Assembly (NCBI RefSeq): GCF_003675385.1
Contig: NZ_RCWZ01000005.1
Location: 62,001-126,000 of the forward strand
DNA length: 64,000 bases
Source of the DNA: Mucilaginibacter kameinonensis
Lineage (GTDB): Bacteria; Bacteroidota; Bacteroidia; Sphingobacteriales; Sphingobacteriaceae
Reading direction: 5' to 3'
Made by a program: the position numbers and the translations under genes. The notes under the pieces are model-generated. The model saw only the letters and a list, made by a program, of their open reading frames with translations, was not told the DNA's origin and did no database searches. How positions within the stretch are numbered: the first letter of the stretch is position 1; the number at the start of each line of letters is the position of its first letter. Shown in pieces: positions 7,189 to 15,816 of the stretch.

Positions 7189-9804
7189 ATGAATTTTAAC
7201 AACTTTACCATAAAAGCTCAGGAGGCCGTGCAGAAGGCTTCTGAAATTGCTGTTGGTAACCAACAGCAGGCAATTGAGACCGCACATCTGCTTAAAGGCT
7301 TGCTGCTGGTTGATGAAAACGTAATTACCTACTTATTAAAGAAATTAAACGTTAACCTGAACAGGTTAAACGATACGCTTGATGCGCAGATTGCATCGTT
7401 CCCTAAAGTGAGCGGGAGCAATGTATATCTTTCGTCTGAAGCAAATTCGGCTTTGCAAAAAGCCACAGGATATTTAAAGGAATTTAAGGATGAATTTGTA
7501 TCGGTTGAGCACGTGCTGCTGGGAATTTTGGCAGCCGGTGGTGCAGTGAGCACCATGCTTAAAGATTCGGGTGTGAATGAAAAAGACCTGAAAAAAGCCA
7601 TCATCGAATTACGTGGCGATAGCAAAGTGACCGATCAAAACGCCGAAGCTACTTACAATGCCCTTAACAAATACGCCCGTAACCTGAATGAATATGCAGG
7701 CTCTGGCAAGTTGGATCCGGTTATTGGCCGCGACGATGAAATTCGCCGTGTAATCCAGATCCTTTCACGCCGTACTAAAAACAACCCTATTCTGGTTGGC
7801 GAACCTGGCGTTGGTAAAACAGCCATTGCCGAAGGTATTGCTTTCAGGATCATTAAAGGCGATGTGCCTGAGAGCCTGAAAACCAAAGTGGTATACTCGC
7901 TTGATATGGGCGCGCTGATAGCAGGCGCCAAATACAAAGGTGAGTTTGAAGAACGATTAAAGGCCGTTGTAAAAGAAGTAACCCAAAGTGATGGCGAGAT
8001 CATCCTGTTTATCGATGAGATCCACACATTAGTTGGAGCCGGTGGGGGAGAAGGCGCTATGGATGCTGCTAATATCCTGAAACCAGCCCTGGCACGTGGC
8101 GAGCTCCGCTCCATTGGTGCCACTACGCTTAACGAATACCAGAAATATCTTGAAAAAGATAAAGCATTGGAACGTCGTTTCCAAAAGGTGATGGTTGAAG
8201 AACCTGATGCCGCTGATGCCATTTCAATTTTACGTGGTTTGAAAGAGCGTTATGAAACCCACCACAAAGTTAGGATCAAAGACGAAGCTATCATCGCTTC
8301 TGTCGAAATGTCACAACGCTATATTTCCGACAGGTTTTTACCGGATAAAGCTATCGACCTGATGGACGAAGCAGCTTCAAAACTTCGTTTGGAAATGGAT
8401 TCGGTACCGGAAGTGGTTGATGAATTGGAGCGCCGCATCATGCAGCTTGAAATTGAGCGCGAAGCCATCAAGCGTGAAAAAGACGACCGCAAGGTTGCCG
8501 AATTAAGTGAAGAAATAGCTAATCTTTCTCAGCAACGTGATTCGTTACGTGCCAAATGGAAAGGTGAAAAAGACCTTGTTGATGGCATCAACACCAAGGT
8601 TGAGCTGATAGAAAATTATAAGCTGGAAGCTGAACAGGCCGAACGCGCAGGGGATTATGGTAAAGTAGCTGAATTACGCTATGGCACCATAGTACAAGCT
8701 CAGGCCGAAGTTGAAAAGCTGAAAGTTGCCCTGCTTGAAAATCAGAGCGACAGCCGCATGCTGAAAGAGGAAGTTACCGCCGACGATATTGCTGGTGTGG
8801 TAAGCCGCTGGACAGGCATACCGGTTAGCAAAATGATTCAAAGCGAACGTGAGAAACTGCTTAACCTTGAAGCCGAACTACATAAACGTGTGGCCGGACA
8901 GGAAGAAGCGATAGAAGCAATAAGTGATGCTATCCGCCGCAGCCGCGCAGGTTTGCAGGATAAGCGCAGGCCAATAGGTTCGTTCATCTTTTTAGGCACA
9001 ACCGGCGTAGGTAAAACCGAGCTGGCTAAGGCTTTGGCCGAGTACTTGTTTAATGACGAAGGCGCGCTTGTGAGGATAGATATGAGTGAATACCAGGAAC
9101 GCCATGCTGTGTCAAGGCTGATAGGAGCGCCTCCGGGCTATGTTGGGTATGATGAAGGTGGGCAGTTAACGGAGGCCGTGCGTCGTAAGCCTTACAGCGT
9201 GGTTCTACTGGATGAAATTGAAAAAGCTCACCCGGATGTATTCAATATCCTGTTGCAGGTATTGGATGATGGCCGCTTAACTGATAACAAAGGTCGTGTG
9301 GTGAATTTCAAAAACACCATTATTATCATGACCTCAAACATTGGCTCAAACATCATCCAGGAAAACTTCCAGAACCTGGAAGATACCAACCGTGATGAAC
9401 TGGTAGCAAAAACCAAGAACGAGTTGTTTAACCTGTTAAGGGTAACTATCCGTCCGGAATTTTTAAACAGGATAGACGAGATCATCATGTTTACTCCGCT
9501 TAATCGAGACGAGATTCATGACATTGTTAAGCTGCAGTTTAAACAGGTTCAGGATACCCTTGCTGAAATGGGTGTAACTATTGAAGCGTCTGACGAAGCT
9601 TTGGATTGGTTAGCTCAGTTAGGTTATGATCCGCAATTTGGCGCACGTCCGTTGAAACGCGTTATTCAGAAAAAGATCCTGAACGAGTTGAGTAAACAGA
9701 TTTTGGCTGGTACAGTTGATAAAGACAGCACCATCAAAATAGATACGTTTGATAACCAGTTTGTGTTCCTGAACACGCCAAAGGTTGCCGAAGCAGCTAA
9801 ATAA
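7189..9804 (+). CDS. clpB: ATP-dependent disaggregase chaperone ClpB
   Basis: The 871-residue protein has the full ClpB layout: N-terminal Clp repeat domain (1-145), NBD1 with Walker A GEPGVGKT at 204-211 and Walker B LFIDEIHTL, the long coiled-coil middle domain (about 400-530) that distinguishes ClpB from ClpA/ClpC, NBD2 with Walker A GTTGVGKT near 604 and VVLLDEIEKAH, and the D2-small domain ending in FGARPLKRVIQ. It works with DnaK/DnaJ/GrpE to resolubilise aggregated protein in the cytoplasm. It is monocistronic, followed by a strong terminator at 9835-9867. I saw no CIRCE element upstream. Identification is secure. Confidence 0.98.
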   Translation: MNFNNFTIKAQEAVQKASEIAVGNQQQAIETAHLLKGLLLVDENVITYLLKKLNVNLNRLNDTLDAQIASFPKVSGSNVYLSSEANSALQKATGYLKEFKDEFVSVEHVLLGILAAGGAVSTMLKDSGVNEKDLKKAIIELRGDSKVTDQNAEATYNALNKYARNLNEYAGSGKLDPVIGRDDEIRRVIQILSRRTKNNPILVGEPGVGKTAIAEGIAFRIIKGDVPESLKTKVVYSLDMGALIAGAKYKGEFEERLKAVVKEVTQSDGEIILFIDEIHTLVGAGGGEGAMDAANILKPALARGELRSIGATTLNEYQKYLEKDKALERRFQKVMVEEPDAADAISILRGLKERYETHHKVRIKDEAIIASVEMSQRYISDRFLPDKAIDLMDEAASKLRLEMDSVPEVVDELERRIMQLEIEREAIKREKDDRKVAELSEEIANLSQQRDSLRAKWKGEKDLVDGINTKVELIENYKLEAEQAERAGDYGKVAELRYGTIVQAQAEVEKLKVALLENQSDSRMLKEEVTADDIAGVVSRWTGIPVSKMIQSEREKLLNLEAELHKRVAGQEEAIEAISDAIRRSRAGLQDKRRPIGSFIFLGTTGVGKTELAKALAEYLFNDEGALVRIDMSEYQERHAVSRLIGAPPGYVGYDEGGQLTEAVRRKPYSVVLLDEIEKAHPDVFNILLQVLDDGRLTDNKGRVVNFKNTIIIMTSNIGSNIIQENFQNLEDTNRDELVAKTKNELFNLLRVTIRPEFLNRIDEIIMFTPLNRDEIHDIVKLQFKQVQDTLAEMGVTIEASDEALDWLAQLGYDPQFGARPLKRVIQKKILNELSKQILAGTVDKDSTIKIDTFDNQFVFLNTPKVAEAAK

Positions 9805-9834
9805 AAACAACTATCAATAACTCTATATATAATG

Positions 9835-9867
9835 AAAAGAGCGTCCTACGGGTCGCTCTTTTTTTAT
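9835..9867 (+). terminator. Rho-independent terminator of clpB
   Basis: A 9-bp perfect stem AAAAGAGCG / CGCTCTTTT (9835-9843 and 9854-9862) with a 10-nt loop is followed by a T run. It lies 30 bp after the clpB stop. Confidence 0.85.
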
Positions 9868-10023
9868 TTGGTATTACTAATAAAAATGGTGAGGGATAGC
9901 TGTTGTAACTTTTTTGATTAACGATAAGTTAATGAAATGAAAACAAACTATGCCTAACATTTCTAATGGGTTACCGTATAATTTAATATTGTTAACTTAT
10001 ACATTAAAACCTAAAAAATCATT

Positions 10024-11637
10024 ATGCTAAAGCTTACTAACCTGCGTGTGTGGGTATTGGCCGCTGCCGCAACCGGCATGCTGGCAAGTTGCCAAAAAAA
10101 TGGTCAGATGCCTGCACTAACAGATGCTGACCAAACTACCAGCACTAAAACAATCAAAACCTTAGCTGTGTCCTTAACACAGGGGTTTGAAGTTGGCTCA
10201 ACCAGTCCTAAAACTGCTTATGACGTATCTCCAACCGGTTCATCAAGCGGCGACAATGTTACTTTATCGGGCAGTTCATGGAACATGTACGACGCCCTGA
10301 TCGGTAATCTTGCTGCCGATCAAAAAGCTGGTTCATGGAGCGCCCGCGTGCGTAACACCGGTAAAATTAACATGTTGTTTGATGTTACTACGGGTATCAG
10401 CACTGTAACCATTAAAAGTGCCACTTACAATGGTGACACTCCAAGCACCTGGGGCTTGTTCTACTCAACTAATGGCGGTTCAAGCTGGACTCAATCAGGT
10501 TCGGCAATTACAACTACTGCAACACTTGCCACATCAACATTTACCATTACTCAAACCGGTAACGTACGTTTAGAGATCCGTAAGCTTACAGGCGGTAGCA
10601 ATCGTATCAACATAGATGATATCACTATCAATGATAACGCTGGCGGTGGTACAGGCGGTGGTGGCGGTACCGTACTTACTGGTAAGAAATTCCTGTTTGA
10701 TGCAAGTCACCTTGAAAACGCAGGTAGCGCCGACTGGCAGATTGACGCCGACGGCACCGAACAGGTTGCTATCTACACTGGCGGCACTACTACCGAAACC
10801 AAAGCTCAGCGTATCCCTACACCATCATACACAGGCATTACCTCTACTACTGCAGAAACCTATTGGAAAGGCGCACTTTCTGCCTGGGCAGTAGAGCTGG
10901 TAAAACGTGGTGAGTTGGTTGAATCGTTACCTGTGGGTACAGCTATTACTTACGGTGGCGGTGGTGCTCAGGATTTGAGCAACTATGATGTATTTGTGGT
11001 TTGCGAACCTAATCGTTTATTTACTGCGGCCGAAAAAACTGCCCTCATGAACTTTGTTGCTAACGGCGGCGGTTTATTCATGATTGCAGATCATACCGCG
11101 GCTACTACAGCCGGTACAGATGCTAATGGCTATAATCCATCAGACCGTGATGGTGATGGTTATGACTCGCCAAGGGTTTGGAACGATTTGATGACCAACA
11201 ATGGTATCAACAACAATAACCCTTTTGGTTTTAACATTAACTACGTTGATATCAATGAAAGCCCATCGACTAACGTGTATACCGGTTCAAATGCCGACGC
11301 TCAAAAAGTATTGAACGGCGCAGCTGGTACAGCCTCAAAAATGGCTTTCTATGATGGTTCAACAGCAACGTTGTTCCCAGGCAATAACTCAAGCGTACAG
11401 GGCTTATTCTGGCGTAATAGTGCTACCAATGGTGGCAATGCTAATGCAATGGCTTTATTGGCTACCTACGGAAGCGGTCGTGTAGTTTGGATTGGTGATA
11501 GCTCTGATGCTGATGACGGCACTGGCGATACAGGTGATAGTTTGTTTAATGGCTGGTCTGGTGATGCTCCGTCGGGTTACACCTCACACTCATCATTCCA
11601 CTTAAATGCATCATTGTGGCTGGCTAAAGCTCAATAA
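10024..11637 (+). CDS. Large secreted lipoprotein with glutamine-amidotransferase/ThuA-like C-terminal domain
   Basis: 537 residues. A signal peptide with lipobox LASC puts the lipidated Cys at residue 23. Residues about 55-205 form a beta-rich module (GFEVGSTSPKTAY.., SWNMYDALIGNLA, SWSARVRNTG, INIDDITI), resembling jelly-roll discharge/adhesion domains of Bacteroidota secreted proteins. A Gly-rich linker (GGGTGGGGG) follows. Residues about 217-537 start KKFLFDASHLENAGSADW and contain DVFVVCEPN, FVANGGGLFMIADHT and SGRVVWIGDSSDADD, the strand pattern of class-I glutamine amidotransferase-like or DUF4350 folds. No canonical catalytic Cys is seen. Substrate unknown; it may be a surface hydrolase or binding protein. 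It is a single gene with its own terminator. Ser/Thr/Gly/Asn-rich composition differs from neighbours. Confidence 0.75.
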   Translation: MLKLTNLRVWVLAAAATGMLASCQKNGQMPALTDADQTTSTKTIKTLAVSLTQGFEVGSTSPKTAYDVSPTGSSSGDNVTLSGSSWNMYDALIGNLAADQKAGSWSARVRNTGKINMLFDVTTGISTVTIKSATYNGDTPSTWGLFYSTNGGSSWTQSGSAITTTATLATSTFTITQTGNVRLEIRKLTGGSNRINIDDITINDNAGGGTGGGGGTVLTGKKFLFDASHLENAGSADWQIDADGTEQVAIYTGGTTTETKAQRIPTPSYTGITSTTAETYWKGALSAWAVELVKRGELVESLPVGTAITYGGGGAQDLSNYDVFVVCEPNRLFTAAEKTALMNFVANGGGLFMIADHTAATTAGTDANGYNPSDRDGDGYDSPRVWNDLMTNNGINNNNPFGFNINYVDINESPSTNVYTGSNADAQKVLNGAAGTASKMAFYDGSTATLFPGNNSSVQGLFWRNSATNGGNANAMALLATYGSGRVVWIGDSSDADDGTGDTGDSLFNGWSGDAPSGYTSHSSFHLNASLWLAKAQ

Positions 11638-11682
11638 ATTAATAAACGTTTTCCCGAAAGGGTAAGTTTCAATTGTTAGTTT

Positions 11683-11716
11683 AAGTCCTGTTGCCAATGG
11701 CAGCGGGACTTTTTTA
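11683..11716 (+). terminator. Rho-independent terminator
   Basis: An 11-bp stem GTCCTGTTGCC / GGCAGCGGGAC (two G-U pairs) with loop AAT is followed by seven T. It lies about 45 bp after the lipoprotein gene. Confidence 0.8.
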
Positions 11717-11811
11717 TTTCTCTGGTTCAAACAAGTCAGTTGCCTTTTAGGTTATATATTAAAAGGTGATCAATCAGATCGTTTTTTATTTACCTATACA
11801 AAAACGTCACC

Positions 11812-12156
11812 ATGAAAAATTACGAAACTTTAGTGGATGCCACTAACGACCTCCTGAAGAGAGGATATACTGCCAACCTTAGCCTCGATGGCGATACCAT
11901 TGACGATAAGGAGAAAGATATACAAATGACAGCTGATGATTTTGAGATAGACGAGTTTTACCGCTTTGAAGGCGCGAGTAATCCGTCAGATATGTCGATA
12001 GTGTACGCGGTGTCATCATCAAAATATAACTTAAAAGGGGTGCTTGTAAACGCCTACGGCACCTATGCTAATGACAGCACATCGGCCATTGATGCCAAAT
12101 TGCATCATTACATGGTAAGCCATAACCTGCATGGCGAAGACAGGCCAACCGCTTAA
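11812..12156 (+). CDS. Small acidic conserved protein (often labelled 'phosphoribosylpyrophosphate synthetase' in Bacteroidota)
   Basis: The 114-residue cytoplasmic protein starts MKNYETLVDATNDLLKRGYT and has a DFEIDEFYRFEG segment and a YAVSSSKYNLKGVLVNAYG strand. From memory, this family carries the name phosphoribosylpyrophosphate synthetase in many Sphingobacteriaceae annotations. The sequence, however, has none of the PRPP-binding or pyrophosphate-loop motifs of real PRPP synthetase and is about a third of its length, so I treat that name as unsupported. It is a single gene in an isolated position. Function unknown. Confidence 0.7.
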   Translation: MKNYETLVDATNDLLKRGYTANLSLDGDTIDDKEKDIQMTADDFEIDEFYRFEGASNPSDMSIVYAVSSSKYNLKGVLVNAYGTYANDSTSAIDAKLHHYMVSHNLHGEDRPTA

Positions 12157-12244
12157 GTCATTAGTTTAAAGTCTTAAGTTAAAAGTCGGTAACAGATATT
12201 GTGGTAGGGACAGCCTTAATATTTGTTGTCGGCTTTTGGCTTTT
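12157..12244. repeat. Degenerate simple-word repeat (AAGTCTTAAGTTAAAAGTCGG type)
   Basis: The gap after the small acidic gene holds TCATTAGTTTAAAGTC, then TTAAGTTAAAAGTCGG, and farther on GTTGTCGGCTTTTGGC. These are repeated AGTC/AAGT words, like the other intergenic families in this window. The second part may also serve as a weak U-rich 3' end. Confidence 0.35.
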
Positions 12245-12799
12245 TTAGGAGTTTAGCTCCTGTAGCATTTTTCTTCCTGCCGATTGTATAGCGGCAGTAC
12301 CATCGCGCATTAAAAATTCCAATTGGGCCGGTAACTCATCAGCCACCCAGGGATAGCGGTGTCTTAAATTAAGTAAAGCCCAGCCTGCAAATACTTTCAC
12401 CGCTATTTTTACCTTGGAATTTATCATCCAGTCAAAAAGCTGCTCAACGGCTGGCTCAAGGTTAAGCGTGTTCAGTTTTTGTTTTACAGGCGATTGTTCC
12501 TTCTCTTCGGTAGCGTGCATCAGTATTTTGGCATAGTGCCTTTGACAGCCTGGGTTGGTTACCTGCGGAATGCGTTCGATTAAATACTCAAGGTTTTGAG
12601 TAAAAACACCGGGATCTTGCAGGAACATATTTTCCAGCAACCATGCAGCGCGGAAGGCGAGCGGTTTATCAGGATGAAAGGTAATGTCAATCAAATCATG
12701 TAAATCAAATTGCTTTTCCCTTAAAATCCGGCTCAACTCAAGTACCTTAAGTTTGCCTATGGTATTCGCAATTTTTTGGGTAAGTTCGTCGCGGGTCAT
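12245..12799 (-). CDS. HEAT/ARM-like helical repeat protein, hypothetical
   Basis: The 184-residue, wholly alpha-helical soluble protein has repeated helix pairs: LAFRAAWLLENMF, FTQNLEYLIERIP, AVEQLFDWMIN, KIAVKVFAGWALLNLRHR and AAIQSAGRKMLQEL. These read like HEAT or ARM repeats, though none matches the consensus closely enough to name it. No catalytic motif or export signal. It is divergent from the M16 peptidase gene. Conserved hypothetical protein, likely a protein-binding scaffold by fold; that is inference. Confidence 0.7.
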   Translation of the reverse strand: MTRDELTQKIANTIGKLKVLELSRILREKQFDLHDLIDITFHPDKPLAFRAAWLLENMFLQDPGVFTQNLEYLIERIPQVTNPGCQRHYAKILMHATEEKEQSPVKQKLNTLNLEPAVEQLFDWMINSKVKIAVKVFAGWALLNLRHRYPWVADELPAQLEFLMRDGTAAIQSAGRKMLQELNS

Positions 12800-12886
12800 T
12801 GGTAGCTTAAAAGTAAAAAAATACCGGTACCTAACCTAAAACACTTATTCATTTTTGATGCTCACTTTCAATGTCATCAAAAGTTA

Positions 12887-12894
12887 TACATTTG
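12887..12894 (+). promoter_or_regulatory. -7 element upstream of M16 peptidase gene
   Basis: TACATTTG is an exact TAnnTTTG match 28 bp before the ATG at 12923. A TTTC at 12866 is close to, but not at, the usual -33 spacing. Confidence 0.45.
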
Positions 12895-12922
12895 CTATCC
12901 GTACTAACAATTTAATAGATAC

Positions 12923-14161
12923 ATGGTTAAATTCAACCGATTTACACTTGACAATGGCCTCAGGGTTATTGTGCATGAAGATAATACCACACCTATGGCC
13001 GTGCTCAATATTTTATATGATGTTGGCGCACGCGATGAAGATCCTGAACAAACCGGTTTCGCCCATTTATTTGAGCACCTGATGTTTGGTGGCTCTGTAA
13101 ACATTCCTGTTTATGATGAGCCGCTGCAAAGGGTAGGCGGCGAAAATAATGCCTTTACCAGTAACGATATCACCAACTATTATATCACCCTACCATCTGC
13201 CAACCTGGAAACAGCCTTTTGGTTGGAAAGCGACCGTATGCTGAGCCTTGCGTTCAGCGAAAAAAGCCTTGAGGTACAGCGCAACGTAGTTATTGAGGAG
13301 TTTAAGCAGCGTTACCTGAACCAACCTTATGGCGATGTTTGGCTGAAGCTTCGTCCGTTGGTATATAAAACGCACCCTTATCGCTGGGCCACAATTGGGA
13401 AAACCATCAAGCATATTGAAGATGCTAAGATCGAAGATGTAAAAGCCTTTTTCAAAAAGCATTATAACCCTCAAAATGCTATTATGGTAGTAGGGGGTAA
13501 CGTTACAACCGAACAGGTAAAAGAGCTTTCCGAAAAATGGTTTGGCGCTATCCCTGCGGGCGAAAAATATCTCCGCGACTTACCGCAGGAGCCGGAGCAA
13601 ACGGAAGCCCGGCGTGAAACGGTAACCGCCAAAGTGCCGCTTAATGATGTTTATATAGCTTTCCAGATGGGCGCGCGTACCGATGCAGATTACTATGCTG
13701 TTGAATTGCTTTCTGATGTCCTTTCACGAGGTAATTCATCAAGACTGTATAAATCGCTGATCAAAGAAAAACAGATCTTTAGTGAAGTACATGCTTACAT
13801 CACCGGCAGCCTGGATAAAGGTATGTTTGTGTTAGAAGGCAAGCCGCTTGATGGTATCAGCATTGAACAGGGCGAAGCTGCATTATGGGAAGAGCTGGAG
13901 AAAATAAAAGCTGAAGAGATCCCGGCTGATGAGCTTACCAAAGTGCAGAACAAAACCGAATCAACAATGATATTTTCAGAAATGTCTTTGCTGGATAAAG
14001 CCATGAACCTGGCCTCATTTGAGTTACTGGGTGATGCCGATCTGATTAACCATGAAACAGCCAAATACCTTGCTGTAAGTGCCGCGCAGGTGAAAGAACA
14101 GGCTAATAAACTGTTCAGGCAAGATAATTCGTCAACGCTTATTTATTTAGCCGAAAAGTAA
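12923..14161 (+). CDS. M16 family zinc metallopeptidase, catalytic subunit
   Basis: 412 residues. The inverted zinc motif HxxEH is present as HLFEH at residues 48-52, and the distal Glu ligand sits in the RNVVIEEFKQRY helix about 75 residues later, so this subunit should be catalytic. Two M16 half-domains follow each other (about 1-200 and 205-412). No signal peptide is seen, unlike many Bacteroidota M16 proteins, so a cytoplasmic location is likely. The second M16 gene 108 bp downstream lacks HxxEH, giving the classic active/inactive pair that assembles as a clam-shell heterodimer degrading peptides. Confidence 0.92.
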   Translation: MVKFNRFTLDNGLRVIVHEDNTTPMAVLNILYDVGARDEDPEQTGFAHLFEHLMFGGSVNIPVYDEPLQRVGGENNAFTSNDITNYYITLPSANLETAFWLESDRMLSLAFSEKSLEVQRNVVIEEFKQRYLNQPYGDVWLKLRPLVYKTHPYRWATIGKTIKHIEDAKIEDVKAFFKKHYNPQNAIMVVGGNVTTEQVKELSEKWFGAIPAGEKYLRDLPQEPEQTEARRETVTAKVPLNDVYIAFQMGARTDADYYAVELLSDVLSRGNSSRLYKSLIKEKQIFSEVHAYITGSLDKGMFVLEGKPLDGISIEQGEAALWEELEKIKAEEIPADELTKVQNKTESTMIFSEMSLLDKAMNLASFELLGDADLINHETAKYLAVSAAQVKEQANKLFRQDNSSTLIYLAEK

Positions 14162-14176
14162 AACAGAACCTTTATT

Positions 14177-14262
14177 TATGAGATTTTAGGATTGTCTTGA
14201 TGGATCTATTATGATGATATCAGGAAATTCCAAAATCATGCAAATCACGGTTAAAGATATAA
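14177..14262. repeat. Degenerate intergenic repeat (AAATCATGCAAATCACGG type)
   Basis: The gap between the two M16 genes contains GAGATTTTAGGATTGTC, TGATGATATCAGGAAATTCC and AAAATCATGCAAATCACGG. I recall this wording, read on either strand, as a widespread intergenic element of Bacteroidota genomes. It sits inside an otherwise tight gene pair. Confidence 0.45.
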
Positions 14263-14269
14263 CATTCAT

Positions 14270-15547
14270 ATGATCAACAGACAATTAGCTCCTGAGTTCA
14301 GGGCTATCGATAATATTAGCCTGATCAGGCCGCAACATCTGCCGCTTGATAATGGCGTTAACATTTTTTGCTTCAACTCCGGCGATCAGGAGTTGGTGCG
14401 CATCGAATGGATCTTCAGTAACCTGACTTTTGATCCGGCAAAACCATTGTTAAACATGGCTGTAAACTCCATGCTTACGGATGGTACCAAAACTTTAACC
14501 GCCGCGCAAATTGCCGATAAAATTGATTTTTACGGCGCCTTTTTGCAGGTAGACTATGGGTATGAAAATTCGCAGGTAACTTTATACAGCTTGAATAAGC
14601 ACCTGCATCATACACTGCCCGTTATTGCCGATATCTTGAATAACTCTATCTTCCCCGAAAAGGAGTTGGAAACATTTAAACGTAATCAGCAGCAAAAACT
14701 ACAGGTTAGTCTTCAGAAAAATGACGTGGTGGCTCGCCGTGCGTTTAACAGGGCTGTTTACGGTAGTACTATTTTTGGCTATGCGGCAGAAATGGGCGAC
14801 TACCAAACACTACAGCAGGATGATATGCTGGCCCATTACAAAAAAATGTATCAGCCGGCAAATTGTACCATTGTTATAGCGGGTAAAATAGAATCTGAAA
14901 CGCTAACGTTGCTGACAGACACATTTGACAAAAGCTGGCCAAATACATCAGAGATTGGTGTAACAATTCAGCCTGATATTAAAGCTGCTGCCGATCTGTT
15001 TTATTTTACAGAGAAACCGGAAGCATTGCAATCCGCAATCAGAATAGGTACGCCTATCATCAACCGTTCGCACGCAGACTTTCAGCCGTTGCAGGTTTTG
15101 AATACTGTATTGGGTGGTTATTTCGGATCGCGGTTAATGGCCAATATACGTGAAGATAAGGGCTATACCTATGGCATAGGTTCGGGATTAGCTTCATTTA
15201 AACAAGTAGGCTCGTTTTTTATAGCTACCGAAGTAGGTGCGGACGTTTGTAAATTGGCAGTTGCAGAAATTGAAAAGGAAATCAATATGCTGAAAACTGA
15301 ACTGGTACCTGAAGAAGAGTTATCCCTGGTGCGCAACTATATGTTGGGATCGTTATTGGGCAGCCTCGAAAATGTATTTTCACATGCCGACAAGTTCAAG
15401 AGTATCTATTTTGCCGGTTTGGATTATGATTACTACGACAGGTATACTACAACGGTAAAAAATATAACATCAGATAAGCTGATCCAGTTGGCTAATACTT
15501 ATTTTAACTTCGACCAGTTTTATAAGGTAATAGTAGGGAAATATTGA
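14270..15547 (+). CDS. M16 family peptidase, non-catalytic partner subunit
   Basis: 425 residues with the same two-half-domain M16 fold, but no HxxEH in the N-terminal half: the matching helix reads LNMAVNSMLTDGTKT. The R/Y signature of the partner subunit is present near residue 297 (NIREDKGYTYGIGSG); in two-chain M16 enzymes this Arg-Tyr pair contacts substrate across the chamber. With the preceding catalytic gene it should form the heterodimeric M16B peptidase. Expressed in the same direction 108 bp downstream. Confidence 0.9.
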   Translation: MINRQLAPEFRAIDNISLIRPQHLPLDNGVNIFCFNSGDQELVRIEWIFSNLTFDPAKPLLNMAVNSMLTDGTKTLTAAQIADKIDFYGAFLQVDYGYENSQVTLYSLNKHLHHTLPVIADILNNSIFPEKELETFKRNQQQKLQVSLQKNDVVARRAFNRAVYGSTIFGYAAEMGDYQTLQQDDMLAHYKKMYQPANCTIVIAGKIESETLTLLTDTFDKSWPNTSEIGVTIQPDIKAAADLFYFTEKPEALQSAIRIGTPIINRSHADFQPLQVLNTVLGGYFGSRLMANIREDKGYTYGIGSGLASFKQVGSFFIATEVGADVCKLAVAEIEKEINMLKTELVPEEELSLVRNYMLGSLLGSLENVFSHADKFKSIYFAGLDYDYYDRYTTTVKNITSDKLIQLANTYFNFDQFYKVIVGKY

Positions 15548-15555
15548 TTGTTTGA

Positions 15556-15768
15556 TTGTTTGATTGGGGATTTCGGAATTCCGATTTCGGATTTCGGATT
15601 TATTTTGATTTTAGATGTTCTATTTCTGTTAACTTAAATGGAACATCTAAAATTGTAAATACTCATACCGAAATCCGAAATCGAACATCCCAATTCCGAT
15701 AATTCTGAATTATCATCTGAAGGCAATTTTAAATAAATCCGAAATCGAAATTCCGAAATCCGAAATAT
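15556..15768. repeat. Nested inverted repeats built from TTCGGATTTCGG words
   Basis: The outer arms are GATTTCGGAATTCCGATTTC onward (15570-15602) and its imperfect reverse complement at 15731-15766, both made of repeated ATTTCGG/CCGAAAT. Inside lies a perfect 13-bp inverted pair, ATTTTAGATGTTC (15608-15620) and GAACATCTAAAAT (15641-15653), plus another CCGAAATCCGAAATCG block near 15668. No reading frame is present. The right arm ends 5 bp before the guaB -7 element. Confidence 0.75.
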
Positions 15769-15773
15769 TTTAT

Positions 15774-15781
15774 TACCTTTG
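15774..15781 (+). promoter_or_regulatory. guaB promoter -7 element
   Basis: TACCTTTG matches TAnnTTTG exactly and lies 35 bp before the guaB ATG. The -33 position falls inside the CCGAAAT repeat arm and has no good TTTG. Confidence 0.5.
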
Positions 15782-15816
15782 CCCGGCAAATAATAACTCC
15801 AAAATAATTATTTGCT

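Noticed and set aside
7653..8222. Long open frame opposite clpB
   Set aside because: It has the Ser/Ile-rich composition of antisense frames and lies fully inside the clpB gene, whose protein is complete and conserved.
15548..15816. CRISPR array in the TTCGG repeat region
   Set aside because: Repeat units are short, degenerate and not regularly spaced by unique spacers, and no cas genes are near.
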